NCBI RefSeq assembly: GCF_000687475.1
Contig: NC_057316.1
Coordinates: forward strand, 6,572,001-6,636,000
Direction of reading: 5' to 3'
Source of the DNA: Ustilaginoidea virens
Taxonomy: Eukaryota; Ascomycota; Sordariomycetes; Hypocreales; Clavicipitaceae
Length of the DNA: 64,000 nt
Position numbers and translations under genes: made by a program. The notes below the pieces were generated by a model. The model made no database searches and was not told where the DNA came from. It saw only the letters and a list, made by a program, of their open reading frames with translations. Of this stretch, positions 22,530 through 35,525 are shown piece after piece; within the stretch, counting starts at the first letter, position 1; the number at the start of each line of letters is the position of its first letter.

Positions 22530-25500
22530 ATGGCCGACAAGCTCACCGATTCGCAGGTCGCCGATCTGCTGGCCATCCTGCGCAGCGACTCTCCACTGGA
22601 TGCCAAAGTCCAGTTCGTCACCAACGTCAAAAGCGGCATCAAACAGCACAACGTCCCCGAAAGCTGCGTTGCCCAATTGTTTGATGGCCTGCGAACCGCA
22701 TCCTCGTCTCAGCATGCGGTTCTCGTCAATGCCGGCTTTACCGCACTCAATCACCTCTTGACTCGCCTGTCACGACAAGACCCCAAGCTCCTCGCTCGCG
22801 AGGCGCCCCGCACGCTGCCGCTCCTCATTGAAAGGCTCGGCGATCAAAAGGACAAGTACCGATCTCTCGCCATCGGATCCCTGAACACTCTCTCCGGCGT
22901 GGCTCCGGCAGATGTTGAGCGGTTCGTGCGCAACTCGGCTCTGGCTGGCAAACACCCCAGAGCCAAAGAGGGAGGGATGCACTGGCTGTTACAGGTAAAT
23001 TCGCATCGGCCCTCTCTAGACATGGTCCTGTTCCTGGCCCTATTCCTGGTCTCGAACAGCACACGACGTACGTACTGCGGCATTATGCTGATTGTTTCAA
23101 CACTTGATGGCAGATGCACCAAGAACAGGGATTGCCCTTCCGAGGCTATGTTCCTGTACTGATGGAGCTTCTCGAAGATGCCGACGGCATGGTTCGAGAC
23201 ACTGCTAAGACCACTGTGATTGAACTCTTCAAGTACGTTTTCCCTTCTCCTCTTCTCTTTTGGCGCAATGCGTCGTTTTAACGTCGACTTTTTGCTAATT
23301 TTGAGCCAGGACCGCGCCCAACACGGCCAAATCAGATTTGAAGCGGCAGCTGAAGAACTTCAAAGTTCGCCCTGCCATAGAACAGGCCATTGTCAAGGCA
23401 CTGGCTCCCACGGGCGGTCGCTCAGAAACGCCCTCTGACGGGTTTGCGCAACAACCTTCCCAACCGAGCCGCCACAATCTTGCCGCCAGTGTGCCGAACC
23501 TGGGATGCGAGCGTTCCGTCACTCCCCTGCCAGATGCCCAGGTCGAAGCCGTTGAGCCGCAATATGTCAACACAAATCGCGAGCTGGACGATATATTCAG
23601 GGACATGGCATTGTTCTTCGAGGGGCGGGAGTCGGAACAGAATTGGATGAAGCGTGAACAATCCATCGGCACGCTTCGACGACTGAATGCTGGCAACGCA
23701 GCTACCGACTTTCAGGATGTCTTTGTCTCCGGGCTTCGAAGCATGCTTGATGGCATCATCAAGGCCATCAACTCTCTACGGACGAGCTTATCCAAGGAAG
23801 GCTGTGGCCTCGTCCAAGAACTCGCCGTGTCGCTGGGGCCAGCCATGGATCCCATGGTGGAGCTGCTCATGCAGTCTCTCGTCAAGCTGTCTGCTGGCAC
23901 GAAAAAGATAAGCTCGCAAATGGCGAACGCCACCGTTGACAAGATCATTAGCCGAGTCACGTACAACCAGCGTCTGATGCAGCACATTTGGAGCGCTAGT
24001 CAAGACAAGAATGTCCAGCCCAGGACTTATGCCACCGGTTGGCTGAAGACGGTTCTGAGAAAAGAAGCCGGCCACAAGAATCACGTGGAGCACACCGGTG
24101 GCGTGGATCTTATGGAGAAATGCATTCGCAAGGGTCTTGGAGATGCCAATCCAGGCGTGAGGGAAAAGACGAGATCAGCTTTCTGGGCGTTCTGGGGCGT
24201 GTGGCCGGCACGAGCTAATGCGTGAGTCTTGCTTCTTTCTTTCTTTCTTTCTTTCTTCGCCCCCCCCCCCCCCCTGCCTTTTTTTTTTCTTCCCCTTTCC
24301 CCAGAGGCAACGTGCGTTCCCAAAACTTGTTCGTGGTCGGCTAACCAACAACCAACAGCATCATGGCTGACCTCGATTCCACTGCTCAGAAGCTTTTGGT
24401 GAAGGATCCTAGCAATCCCAACTCCCCCAAGAAGGCAGAAGAACCGGCTAGACCGGGTCTCGGACTGTCTAGAAGCACCATGGCCTCGAGTAAGCCTAGC
24501 CTTCGCGAAGCCATGATGGCGCAGAAAAAGGCGACCATGGCTGCCGCAAAGGACCTGCCAGCAAGACCCGGCTCAGCGATGGCTCACATCTCGTCGCCCG
24601 TCCGCACAACCTCGAGCAGCTCGATGCATTCCACCGCTTCGGCCAAATCTGCCGCCACAATGAGGACGCGCCCCGAATCGACCCTGTCCGTCAACGCCGG
24701 AGGTATGTCGGTGGCTCCCATGCGGCCGACGCGACGTCGTCCGGAAATGGCTGCTCGGCCGGCTACTGCCGGTCCATACTCTGCGAGAGAAGATGCTGGA
24801 TTGGAGGCAGGCAGCCCCGAGAGCATCAAGTCGAGGCACGCCACCCCAAACAAACCCAAGGTCACCACGCCCAAAAAGACGGTGCCAAGGACTCGTCCGG
24901 CGGGGCATATGCATCAGTCGCATGTTGGCGAACCCAGCATCCCCTCCCCAACCTTTCGGCACCCAACGTCGAAAGGTGTAGTAGTCTCACCTCGCGGCAG
25001 CCCCTCGACGTCGAAATACTCGCAGACATCGCCTCCTTCGGTCAGTCTGCTGAAACTGAGCGAGGAAGCAAAGGCGCCACCTCATCTCCCCGCCCACCCC
25101 TGTGTCTCCTCCAACCATGAATTGGAGGGGGCTGCGCCCAGTCTTGAACAACAGCAACCACAGCAGCAGCCTGCAGAGACCAGGCGAGCCACTCCCTCCG
25201 CGGCAGCAAACAGCCAGGAAGAGGAGTTGGAGCCCCAAGCGGGGACATTATCCCGTGAGCTCAAGGTGTACGAGGACCCGTTCACCGACGAGGCTCCCCT
25301 CGCCGCGACGCCGACCTTGGGCGTTTCCGTGCTGGAGGATAAGCCAGTGAATGAGGGAGCGGGCAGCCTGGCCAACGGAAATGACGTGCTTTCGGCGGCG
25401 GACCAACGGGCAGAGTCCCCGGACAAGACTGGGCAAAATTCCAAGCTGATCGACAGCGGCATCACCAAGATTAAGAACAAGAACCTCGAGGTCCACGGCT

Positions 25501-26171
25501 TTAGGAAGCTGCAGTCCCTCATCCGGGACAGCAGGACTGCGCTGGCGGACGACAAGTTTGAGGCTCTGTTTCTGGGGCTGTTCAGATACCTGGAAGATGG
25601 GCTGCCCGGCATGACGGCGGAGAAGGTGCAGGACGTCAAGGCCCAGATCCTGTCCACCATCAAGCTGCTGCTCAAGAGGGAGCGCGACATGGTGCAGCCT
25701 CACATTTCCAAAGGCATGGAATCGTTGCTGCAGGCGCGAGGCGCGTACGACACGAGGGCTCACATTGTCAGCGGCCTGGAGCTCCTGGCCGACGAGCTCG
25801 TCACCATTGGCGACGGATCCGAGCTTGTCGCCGTTCTCACGACGAGGCTGCAAAGCTGTTCGGACGGCACGGCCGAGGGCTGCCGCACCCTCAGCATGGG
25901 GCTGCACGTGCTCAAGGAGATGCTGGAGAAGCGCGCCGAGTTTGCCCCGACGGAGGGCGAAGTGACGCGGCTGACGGCTCTCGCCGCCCGCTGCCTGGAG
26001 TCGGCTGACTCGGGGGTTCGCATGGACGCCGTCAAGTTTTGCGTCTCGCTGCACGACCGGGTGGGCGACGCCGGGTTCTGGGAGAGCCTGAAGGATATCA
26101 GGGAGGATCCCAAGAGCCTGATTACCTACTACATTGTGAAGAAGCGGCGCGAGCAGGGGGGTGGTTGCTGA
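22530..26171 (+). CDS. STU1: CLASP-family microtubule plus-end protein Stu1
   Basis: Stabilises spindle and kinetochore microtubules. Four exons: 22530-22994, 23114-23232, 23310-24221 and 24359-26171. All introns are GT-AG (119, 77 and 137 bp) and all phases agree, giving 1102 residues, usual for fungal Stu1. The N-terminal part is helical HEAT/TOG repeat (LTDSQVADLLAILRSDSPLDAKVQFV ... LPLLIERLGDQKDKYRSLAIGSLNTL). A second TOG-like region follows (MKREQSIGTLRRLNAGN ... ARAFWAFWGVWP-type end in exon 3). Exon 4 opens with the family's AIMADLDS segment, then a basic Ser/Pro-rich linker, expected to bind microtubules, and a C-terminal helical domain from about 25440. Intron 3 contains TTCT repeats and a C run before a clear CTAAC branch site. 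The start has a good ATGGCC context. Confidence 0.93.
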
Positions 26172-26719
26172 TTGCGACGGGCGCATTTACCATGGGCTGC
26201 GGGGGTGGGGGGGGGGGGCGTTTTTGCGCGCGGAAGAGGGCGTCTTGTGTTGTCAGAGGTCAGAGGGTAGAAAAAGCTCAGTGTCATGGGTATTGGAAAA
26301 CCAAGGCTGTGGAAGGAAGCACGTGCGAGTTCCGCGGAGTTGGGGCGAGTAAGGAGACTGTGGTTGAAGCCGACTGTGGTTGAAGCCGACTGTGGTTGAA
26401 GCTGACTGTGGTTGAAGCCGACTGTCGATGAAGCCGACTGTCTATAAAGCCAACCGTGTTGTTAATAGAGCCGACTGTCTATAATGTCTATAAAGCCGCC
26501 TCTCCTCTGACAGGCACATGCCCAAGCCGACTGACTGACTTGATAGCACAGACCCGTCCCTTCCTCCACCGACCACCGTCATCTCCATCCCACCCACCTG
26601 TCGGTCAGTCAACACCACCACCACCATCCATCATCCTATCCTACCTATCATGGTCCAAAAAGCACCCACCCCTTGCTTCCTTGCTTGCTTGCCTTGCCCC
26701 ACTGGCAAAAAGAACCCCC
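26172..26719. other. Intergenic after STU1
   Basis: Contains a G12 run near 26207 and a decaying 18-bp repeat (about 26355-26500). No gene seen. Confidence 0.55.
26355..26500. repeat. Degenerating 18-bp minisatellite
   Basis: Units built on GTTGAAGCCGACTGTGGT, near-perfect for four copies and then increasingly divergent (GTCGATGAAGCC, GTCTATAAAGCC) toward the right. Confidence 0.8.
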
Positions 26720-26834
26720 TGCCCCGTACTGGAATCGAACCAGTGATCTTGTCATTGCCGCGCCGCGCCGCGCCGCGCCGCGCCGCGCCGCGCCCGCGTA
26801 CTAGTGACACGCTTTACCACTGAGCCAACGGGGC
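26720..26834 (-). tRNA. tRNA-Thr (anticodon AGU) with a 43-nt intron
   Basis: A full cloverleaf can be drawn on the minus strand. The 7-bp acceptor stem is GCCCCGT with ACGGGGC. The D arm is GCTC...AAGC, the anticodon stem TGTCA with TGACA, the loop CTAGTAA with anticodon AGT, and the T arm ACTGG-TTCGATT-CCAGT. The discriminator is A. The 5' exon is 26834-26799 and the 3' exon 26755-26720 (72 nt mature). The intron, 26798-26756, sits after position 37 as in eukaryotic nuclear tRNAs. It consists almost only of G and C, mainly repeats of CGGCG. Decodes ACU and, after A-to-I change at position 34, ACC and ACA. Confidence 0.93.
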
Positions 26835-27376
26835 CTGCTGGGATGGGGAAGGGCGCCTGCGAAAGCAGCTTATGCGTAACCGGGCGGGCGTATTCGCAGC
26901 TGGAGAGCTGGAGCGGAGCTGAAGCGTTGACGAAACGGGCTGGGCAGCGCTGCATGGAGCCTGTGGCTGCTTAGCAGGGTCAATGCCGTGGGATGCTTAG
27001 GTGCCTTGCTGAGGCAGGTAGGTAGGTTTGGTACAGGTAGGAGGTAGGTGGGTGGGTAGTTACGGGCGAGAGAGTTGGGCAACGGGCTGGGGCGGCTGGG
27101 CGGCTGGGCGGCTGGGCGGCTGGGCGGCTGTGGAAAAATCACAGCGGCTTGCTGGCAAGTCCGGCGAGATCAACATGCGAGAGCAAGAGGCATGCGGGCG
27201 GTATGCTTGCTTGTATTGCTCTGCACCAAGTAGTCGCTCCTCCAATCTCGAATCTCAACCAGCACCCAAGTCTATTGGCACAAAGCCACGGCCGCTCAAC
27301 CCCTGAAAACGCCCCCGGGCTCAGGGGCAGTCAGTCACCCCTAGCGCATGCCATGATCAATCAATCAAACCATCCA

Positions 27377-27408
<32 letters not shown>

Positions 27409-27842
27409 CCGCAAGCGTCGCAGCCACGTCGGGCAACCTGGCCAAGACGGACGACCCGAACCAAGCTCTGCGCGGCCTCTCGTCTCGGATCCAACACACG
27501 TCTCGGGGTCCGGGTGCCCTTTCAGCCAGAGACGGACGGCCAAGGATATCTTCTTCTTTTGAAGCAAGGAAAAACAAGCTGGACAAGACGCGGCTCAAAA
27601 CGCCGGCGCCACAGAAAGACGCCGTTGGCGATTCATCGTCATGGTAAAGATGAGACAGGGGCAACGGGCAACGGGCAACCGCGGATTGGTGAGCAAAGGG
27701 GTTTCCCTGGCCTGTCCGAGGGGCAACATCGCAAGATTTGCATGCCAGATGCAAAGCAATAATAATTATAAAAATAAAAAATAAAAAAAAAAACAGGGCA
27801 GTTTTTTAAAAAAAAAATAATCAACGGCCAGGGTCCGGTCCC
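26835..27842. other. Intergenic between tRNA-Thr and LIM-RhoGAP gene
   Basis: Holds GCGGCTGG repeats (about 27092-27127), a CCTG tetranucleotide array (27377-27410), GCAACGG repeats (27660-27680) and an A/T-rich stretch (27760-27825) just beyond the RhoGAP stop codon. No gene seen. Confidence 0.5.
27377..27410. repeat. CCTG tetranucleotide array
   Basis: About eight CCTG units in a row. Confidence 0.85.
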
Positions 27843-30154
27843 TCAAACATCGTCAAAGATACGGTTGGTGTTTTCAATGACAAACTGCACGGCAGTGTTC
27901 TTTGAGTGCATGTCCGTCATTTCGCGCTCAATGCTCAGATCTCGCATAATCGTCGGTGCAAACACGACGGCCAAATTCTTCGGGGACATCTGCAACAAGG
28001 CCAAAAGTTAGAAGAAGAAAGAGAAAGTGCGAGACATCCAGGTCTGGCATGGCGAAGGGGAGGGGGAGTGCGGGCAAAATAACAATGAAAGAGGAACAGC
28101 ACAAAAGGGACAGCAAGGCGTACCAGGTTTTCCGGCTCACGCTGGGCTACTCGGTGCAGATGGAACATGAGAAACTCGAGGCAGTCGCCGTGCCTCTCCG
28201 GCATGGAAGCAAAGGTTCTCCTCAGGTGATTGCATCTTTCGGCCTCGTCGACAATGGCTACACGGACAGTGCCAGTTAGCATGGGGAACCAAATGGAGAA
28301 AAAAAAAAAAAAAAAGGAAAAGAAGGGGGGAAAAAAAACACCACTGCAAAGACACATAAGACACCCACCGTTGGATTCCAGAATCCGCTCGTAAACATCA
28401 AAAGTCAACAAAGGTGTTGGCAGCTTCCGGAAATACTGCTTCAACACACTCGTGACCGCCGTAATGTCCATATCCGGGTCTGAAATGTCAAAGTTTTCAT
28501 TCTTCTCAAAGCCCTCCTTGATCATGTTGACTTGGGAATTCCCCCCGGTTTTGCGGTAGATGCCCTCTTGATCCATGCCGCGAAGTTCCACCTCTTCGAT
28601 ACATCGAGTAACAACCGCCGGGATCTGACGACGCTCAAACTCGGCACGCTCCACCAGCTCCGACCCAAACAGCGTGGATGGGGGTTCGGCCGCTATTGCG
28701 GCCGCCGCAATCGCTCCAGCCGAGGACGACTTTGAAACGGCATTCTTCTTGCCGAAAAACCCGAATCCTTGCCTGGCCGCCGGATCTAGTTGTTGCTTGT
28801 TCTGCGCGGCGAAGCCGGCCGGGCCCGTCGCCTCTACCTGCGCCACCGTCATGTTGTATGGCAGGCCGATGCTGTCCCCCGCCAGCCCCGGGTGTTGCAT
28901 TCTCTCTCGATCGTTTTGCTGGAACGCGACTACCGCCCTGTTGACTCCCTTGGCAACGTTCTGCGCCATCGTCTTGGAACCTTTTTTCCAGTTGAACTTC
29001 TTCGCCTGGCCCTTTCTGACATGGACTACCGTCGGGCCGCTCTCGACAATCGGTTCCTCCTCGCCCACCAGAGTGGCCCCGGTCGCTATGCTGGACGTCT
29101 CGAAATTGATTGAAGAGCCGCCGCCGCCGCCGCCGCCGCCGCCGATCTTGCCGCTGCCGTAGATACCCAGGCCGTTGGGTGACTTGACATCCCCAATCTG
29201 TGACTTGAATCGTTCTTGGATCTGGTGCGTGAGGTCATTGTTCATGTCCGCCAACTGCGCATTCTTGGACGACATTTGCTCAAACTCCATCAAGGCCCGA
29301 TCCCTGTCCGCCATGGCCTGATCCTTCTCTTCAACAAGTTGATCGCGTTCCTCGTGGAGCCTCTCAATCGCTTCCGACATGGCCTGCTTGACAGCTTCCA
29401 GCTTCTTCACAAACTCCTTGATGGCCGAGTCTTCAAGCTCTCGGGGGTCAATTGGCGTCCGTGTGTCCTTGGCGCGCTCGACATAGCCAGCGAGCACTTC
29501 AAGCTGGCGAATCATAATCTCAGTCTGCGTGTCGAGAACAGACACCGTCTTGCGCTTCTCCACCAGTTTTCGATCCAGCTTCTTCATGTCCTTTTCCGCC
29601 GTGAACTGTCTTTCCAGCTCAGCCACTCGTTGCTCCGAATTCCTAAGTTGTCGCTTCAACACAACAGCATCGTCAGGAGACGACAGCCCAACAGGGCTGC
29701 CGACGTCGTTGGACGTTTCATCATGTTGGTCGCCGGCGGGGGACTTGGGCCACCCGGGAGACGCGGTCCCTCGCGTCGTTTCGCTGACGCTGCGGCTGTG
29801 GCTCATTCTGGAAGGATGGTGGTGATAGGTAGATTCGATACTACCAGTGCGACCGTGCCGCACCGCGTTTGACACCCTTCGCAGAATGGAGGAGGATCCC
29901 TCATCGGTGCCCAGGATCCTAGCCATGTCTTCATCCATGCTGAAGTCTCCTCCGGCGCTCCACCTCGGTAGCTTGGGGGAGACCTTTGGCTCTGCCTGTT
30001 CCTTCGTGCTGGCCGATCCTTTGCGACTTGTATGATCCTGTACACCTGGTGGTGGTGGAGGAGCAGCACGAGGTTGCGTGTACGTGTCGCTCAAACCGGG
30101 CTGTTGATCAAACTGGCCCGGTCGAGAGCCTGATTGCAGATGTCAGTCATCATT

Positions 30155-30192
<38 letters not shown>

Positions 30193-30423
30193 AAGAGTTG
30201 CGTTCTTCACTTACCACTCCTAGCAACTGGCGATGGAACGTCCTTGCGAATAATAGTCTTTTGTTGACCTTGACGGGTCGTCGTCGTCGTCGTCGTCGTC
30301 GTCGTGCCTTTGGCAGCATCGTCATCTTCAGATGTCCGCGGCTCGCTGGCTTTTCCTATTTCGGACGAGTTGGCGTGGCCATCCTTGCGCGTCGCGCCAT
30401 TTGCTGTCTTGCTGGAGCCGCTA

Positions 30424-30455
<32 letters not shown>

Positions 30456-31801
30456 GTCTTGCAGAGGGGACGAGTGTGAGCTGTTGCTGCGCGTTGATGG
30501 TCCCTTCTTCGCGGATGGGGCGTCTTGAAGCTTGAACTCGTCTCCGGACGAAGAGCTTGTCTTGCCCTGGTCTTGCTCCGAGGCTTTTGAAAACTTGCCT
30601 GGCATGAGTCGAGCCGCGTCATGGTCCGAGGACGCCTGACGGCCTTTTTCCTGGAAGGCGATGTGCGGGGTAGAGGTGATCGAGTCGTCTCGTTTTTCGG
30701 GGCTGGAACCTTTTGGGGCGCCGAAATAGTCCCTCTCCTTGCGTCTCCCTCCCTCCGCTGTGTTGTTATCTGAAGCGGACCTGGGCGTGCTGACAGTGCC
30801 AGGGCTCGGGTCTAGGGCCACAGGTATGAAGAAGCTTTCCGCTCCATCCCCCGGCCCCGAGTCGGCGCTATGGTAAATGGTTGAGTTGCGATTTTTCCGG
30901 TACGTAGTAGCTGGTAAGCTTAGGGCCTCCATTTTCGTCGACCCCGAATCCGATCTTGCCGGGGACCGGGGTTGTCTGGAACTGCTCGCAGTCTGGGCTT
31001 GAGGGCGGGGAGAGAGCTCGGTAGGGGTATCAGAGTCAGGGTCGACGCGGTCGTTTGAAAAGGCGTTGGGGGGGATAGCATTTGGCGGCAAGGCAGGGAG
31101 TGACTTCTCTATCACGGTTGCGGCTTCTTTTTCTCGGGACTTGGCTGCCGACGCGGCCTTGGACTTCTTTCTCCGCCTAGCCATGATGGTTTCATGGCAA
31201 CCCATACAGAATATGCCTTGCGACGTCCTCGCATATCGCAGATTCTCAATCTTCCTCTTGCAGTTCCGGCATCGAAAACAGGAGGCGCAGAAGGCTTGCT
31301 CTCCCGTTAGGATGGCCAGGTCCTCGATTTTGCAGCCGCAGGCGGTGCAGCTATACGTGCAGTTATTGCAGATGAGGGATCCGTCGCCGAGGAGAAGCAG
31401 ATTGGCATCCGAATCGAGCTGGGTGCCGCAGGTGTGACAACGGAAGCAGTCGATATGCCATCGACTGCCGGCTATTTACCAGACTCGAGGGTCAGCACGA
31501 ATCCACACAAGTCGACCACATGCCGACCATAAGTCGGGGGGGTGCATCTGTATTTTGGGAGGTTGTTCGGGGCGAAGGGGAGATTTTGACGGAACAGGAT
31601 TGCAGAACATACCCAACTCGTACGCTTTGCCTTCCTCAAGGATCTAGTTTGGTCAAGTTAGTGACGGCGCCGTGCCAACAGAGAGGCCGGGTCAAGCGGC
31701 ATCCAGAATGACGAATGTGCACAAACCTCTCCGCACGCCCTGCAAGGGAATATATCGTCAACGTCCAGAGGGTCGAGATATTCCTCTGCCGTGGCCGCCA
31801 T
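27843..31801 (-). CDS. Two-LIM RhoGAP (Rga1-like GTPase-activating protein)
   Basis: Turns off Rho/Cdc42-type GTPases at growth sites. Six minus-strand exons: 31801-31727, 31643-31613, 31471-30215, 30129-28369, 28257-28124 and 27989-27843. Introns are 83, 141, 85, 111 and 134 bp, all GT-AG with matching phases; total 1134 residues. Two N-terminal LIM zinc domains run from CRAC (residue 20) through WHIDCFRCHTC and CTACGCKI ... CASCFRCRNC to MGCHE. The first is split by the first two introns, leaving a 31-nt exon. A long disordered Ser-rich part with Arg-Thr-Thr runs follows, then a coiled coil (LKRQLRNSEQRVAELERQF and on). The C-terminal RhoGAP domain has its arginine finger in GIYRKTG (Arg about 980) and ends MSPKNLAVVFAPTIMRD. 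Two LIM plus RhoGAP is the Rga1/Rga2 layout. The third intron carries a T29 run. Confidence 0.93.
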
Positions 31802-34800
31802 GGTGGGAGGACGAGGCACACAGGGCCGGCCCGCACCCAGTTATCACAAGACGGCTGCAAAGGACAAGCGGTCGACCCGACCTGCAGCGGCCGAGGATTG
31901 TGCGACGAGATGAGGAGAATGGTCAGCGAGGCGGGATCGTAATCATGGATGGCGCAAACGAACCGCAGCGGCAGACGGTATGCCGCGGATCGATGGGGGT
32001 GCAATGACGACGAATCCGAAAACGACACACACGGACGGGACAGGAAGAAGAAGGCTGTGGTGTTGAAGATGCAGGGGTATTGCGCAGTCGAAAGCCTTGG
32101 GATGTCGCCAACGGCACAAGGCCAGACAGGCAGGCAGACAAGAGGAGGACGGAGAGACGATGTGGCGCTGCCAGGGGCTCCCAGCACCTACGGATAGACA
32201 CTCTGTTCTCCAGACCACTACGGAGTACTAGGAGGTACCTGCTACTAATGTTTGGTTGCTCCGGTACCTAAGGAACCTCCTAGCATACAAGTAGAAACGG
32301 GTTACAGGAGGGCCGACGTGCCGAGTGCCTAAGGCACCCACCACTAGTACGGCGAGGTACGGAGTGCAGAGTGCATGGAAGACTGAGATGGCAGTAGCCG
32401 GGCGACTCGGGGCCAATCTTGGTTTGGGACAAAGTGAGCCGCAGTCTCGCGTAAAAGAAGGAACGGAGCAGGGTGCGAATGAGGGGTATGGTGTGATGAG
32501 GGTGTCGATGCGTTGAGATTGCTTGGGCAGGTACCTGCAACGTTAGGTACCTAGGTACCTAAAGTACCTGTCGGCATCCCGTAACCCGCAGCCCGTAAGT
32601 GCCTGCAATTTGTTGCAGGCGTGCAGTGAAGTCGGTGACGTGGACGGCGACGGATTGAGAATTGCGCCGGGACTAGGGCAACTAAAACTAAGCATAGGTC
32701 GCAGGGAATAAGGAACCAATGGTACTGATTTGCAGGAGGTTCCTCTCTCCCTCTCTCTCTCTTTTTTTTTTTTTTCTTTTTTCGGCCCATGTTACCCCCC
32801 CCCTGCTGCCTGTGGTTTTCCCTCGCCTCTTTCCGAGAGAGAATAGAATCTTGTCCTGAGAATGGTCTGCGAGTCCCCAGCCGCCAAGGGTCAAGCCAGT
32901 CGATCGTTTCAACTTGCTGGGGTCAAGTACCTGGTACTCTCTACTGGGCCAATATAATACTGGATGCTTATTGGCGCAGCAGAGACGAGTCTGGTGTCTA
33001 CAGTCCGGCAGGTTATTGCGGGGCCGGTTGGGTTGCTCCTGCCTCCCTAGCTAACTCCTACTCCGTGCACACTATGTAGTTTGTACATAACCTTTGCCCT
33101 TGGCTGGACCTGGCGACGGAATTCTGGCCAAGGTGCTGGCAAGTAGATTGTACGGATAATGCTCGCAGACTGTACGGAGCAGTCCTTGCAAATTCCACAT
33201 TGGTCTCTTGGATTCCAGCAGCTTGTCATGACCGCGATAGCCTTCGTACATGGTACTGTAGGTATTACGAATTTCCGACAGCGGTATCCACGGGCCCTCA
33301 TGATCCGGCATCTCTCCGAGTTTCCGGGCACATGACATATTCTGATAGCGCGCACACAGGCGCTGCTGATACGATGACACCGTCGACATACCTACCCCCG
33401 AAGTACGGAAAGGGGGGGGGAGCGGTCACTGGTCACTGGTCCATGGTCACTACGGAGTAGTTCCTAGTTGGTAAGCTTAGTGCTGCTACCCACCCCGTCC
33501 AGACCCCCCGTCCAGACCCCAGCGCCAGTCCTGGCCCGACTAACCATTCAATGCCAACTACCGACCCTTGTTGGGATCCCGAAACCGTCTGGTGCCATTT
33601 GATGTTACATGTATGTACTGCACCTAAGCCAGCGGCTGCAGGGGCTGCAGGGGCTGCAGGGCCATGGGTGTTGGTTGCAACAACCTGCTGCTCCAGATCA
33701 ACTCTGCTCTCGACCACCTTCGATCTTTTTTCTCGGGAGAGCGCCAAGACGGCCCCTTTGGTATCGACGCTATCTCAACGCCATCTTGCGCTGTATTCGC
33801 CACCAAGGCTGGCACAAATCACAAAAAGCATCCTGACTGCGGACCAGCAAGGTTGCATCACGGCGTAATGACCGCCACCCAGGTAGCCATGCAATGCCTC
33901 TTTGGATCTGCATGCATGCGCCGTCTTGCAAGGTCCCCAGCTTAACGTCATAGCATCTGTCATCATCATCTCGTTAACGGCAGCGTCGCGTCGTCGACTT
34001 ATCTTCGTGCTTGCTCGTTTTTTTCCCCCACGCGTCGGGCAACACATGGCCATGTGCCGGTTCGTATCTCTCGCCTCGGAAATCCCGCTTGACCATGTCG
34101 TACGAGGAGTGGCAGCTTGGTGCTAGCTAATGTACCCTTGGCTGCTGGAGCATGTGAGATGCGTTGCCTGGTGTATCTCCGACTATCGAGATAAAAAGGA
34201 TATGGAGTGCCTCCCCCCCCTCCCCTTTTGGAGGATTGGTCGCTTGCGGTATTAAGAAGTCGACCAACTTGATATTACTAATGCGGAGGGATCGATCCGT
34301 GAGCGACGTTGGAAATGGCGCTACTCCGTAATAAATCATGGAACAGGTGGCGCGGGGCCGGATCCACCAAGGGGTCCAGACTGCAGACGGGGGGGTCCAC
34401 GGCACGTCAAAACCTCGCGAGGTACTCCGTACCAGCATTGAAATGACTCCAAACAAGTCAATACTGTACGCGTCGCATGACTTTGGCCTGACCACGGATT
34501 CTTGCAAGCAAGCCCGCCAACGTTGCTGCCTGCCATGTATTTACGCGACGCCAAACGTCTCTGACTTGGCCGTTGAGATGCAAAACACTGCATGTGCCTG
34601 TTCGCCAAGGTACTCACCTACCCGGTATCTACGGAGTAGAGGTCACCCTTCGGTTGGTTGCTCGCAAGTTGCGGCCGCGGACATTTGTACCAGACCAAGT
34701 GACAGTGACAAGCGACGTAAAATAGGTGGACGACGGATGGACTCCATGCAACCCAACACGCAAGCACCGGACGCAAGCACGAAATTGCATACTACATGTG

Positions 34801-35494
34801 CTATGCTGTGTAGGTGCTTTGAGCCAAGGAACAGAGAGACACGCAGCCCGTCAATGTGCTCTTTTCCCCAGAGGTTCTGCAAGTACAGTACCAGCGATTG
34901 TAACCAAAAGGCTTCAATGTTTGTGTCAACCGCGCGGCCAGCCAAGTGAGTGCTGCTCAGAAGATGCAGCCTTGTGCCCTCTCCATGTTTTCCATTTCCG
35001 CCTTGTCCCTGTCTTCTCCGTTGTCCATGTTTTCCTTTCCTTTCCTTTTTTTTTTTTTTTCCCTTGCCAGTCCCTTGCCTGTCGCTTGCCAGTCGCCCGC
35101 TTCGCCGGGCAAAGTTGAAACATTTCATGCATCGCATGCAAAACGCGGACTGACGTGACCCCTGCCTGACCCAGGCCCAAAGATGCCAGCGTCGCCGGGC
35201 CATCCAACAAGGACCCAACCTCGTCGTACTCCGTACTCCAGAGCCCCGTAGCACCCAAGTCCGTACTCCGTACAATGAAATTCGGAACACGACTTGACGT
35301 CCTCACAGCCAACCGCCGCCATTGCTGGCACCTTCCCATCTTCCGTCGTCGCGCGCGACAGATCCAGAGTCGAGCTCGGAACGCAGGAGTTGGGCCACCA
35401 ACTCGTCCGCTTGTCAACCCAGCCGCTGCCAAGGACCAGCGACCAACGCGCACGCAGCCATTAGTCCCAGAGCCTTGGAGGGCAACGGTCACCC

Positions 35495-35525
<31 letters not shown>

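Noticed and set aside
25248..26186. 312-codon minus-strand frame over STU1 exon 4
   Set aside because: Antisense shadow; the plus strand carries the CLASP C-terminal domain.
26735..26834. CGCCG repeats as a stand-alone microsatellite
   Set aside because: They fall exactly within the intron position of a foldable tRNA-Thr.
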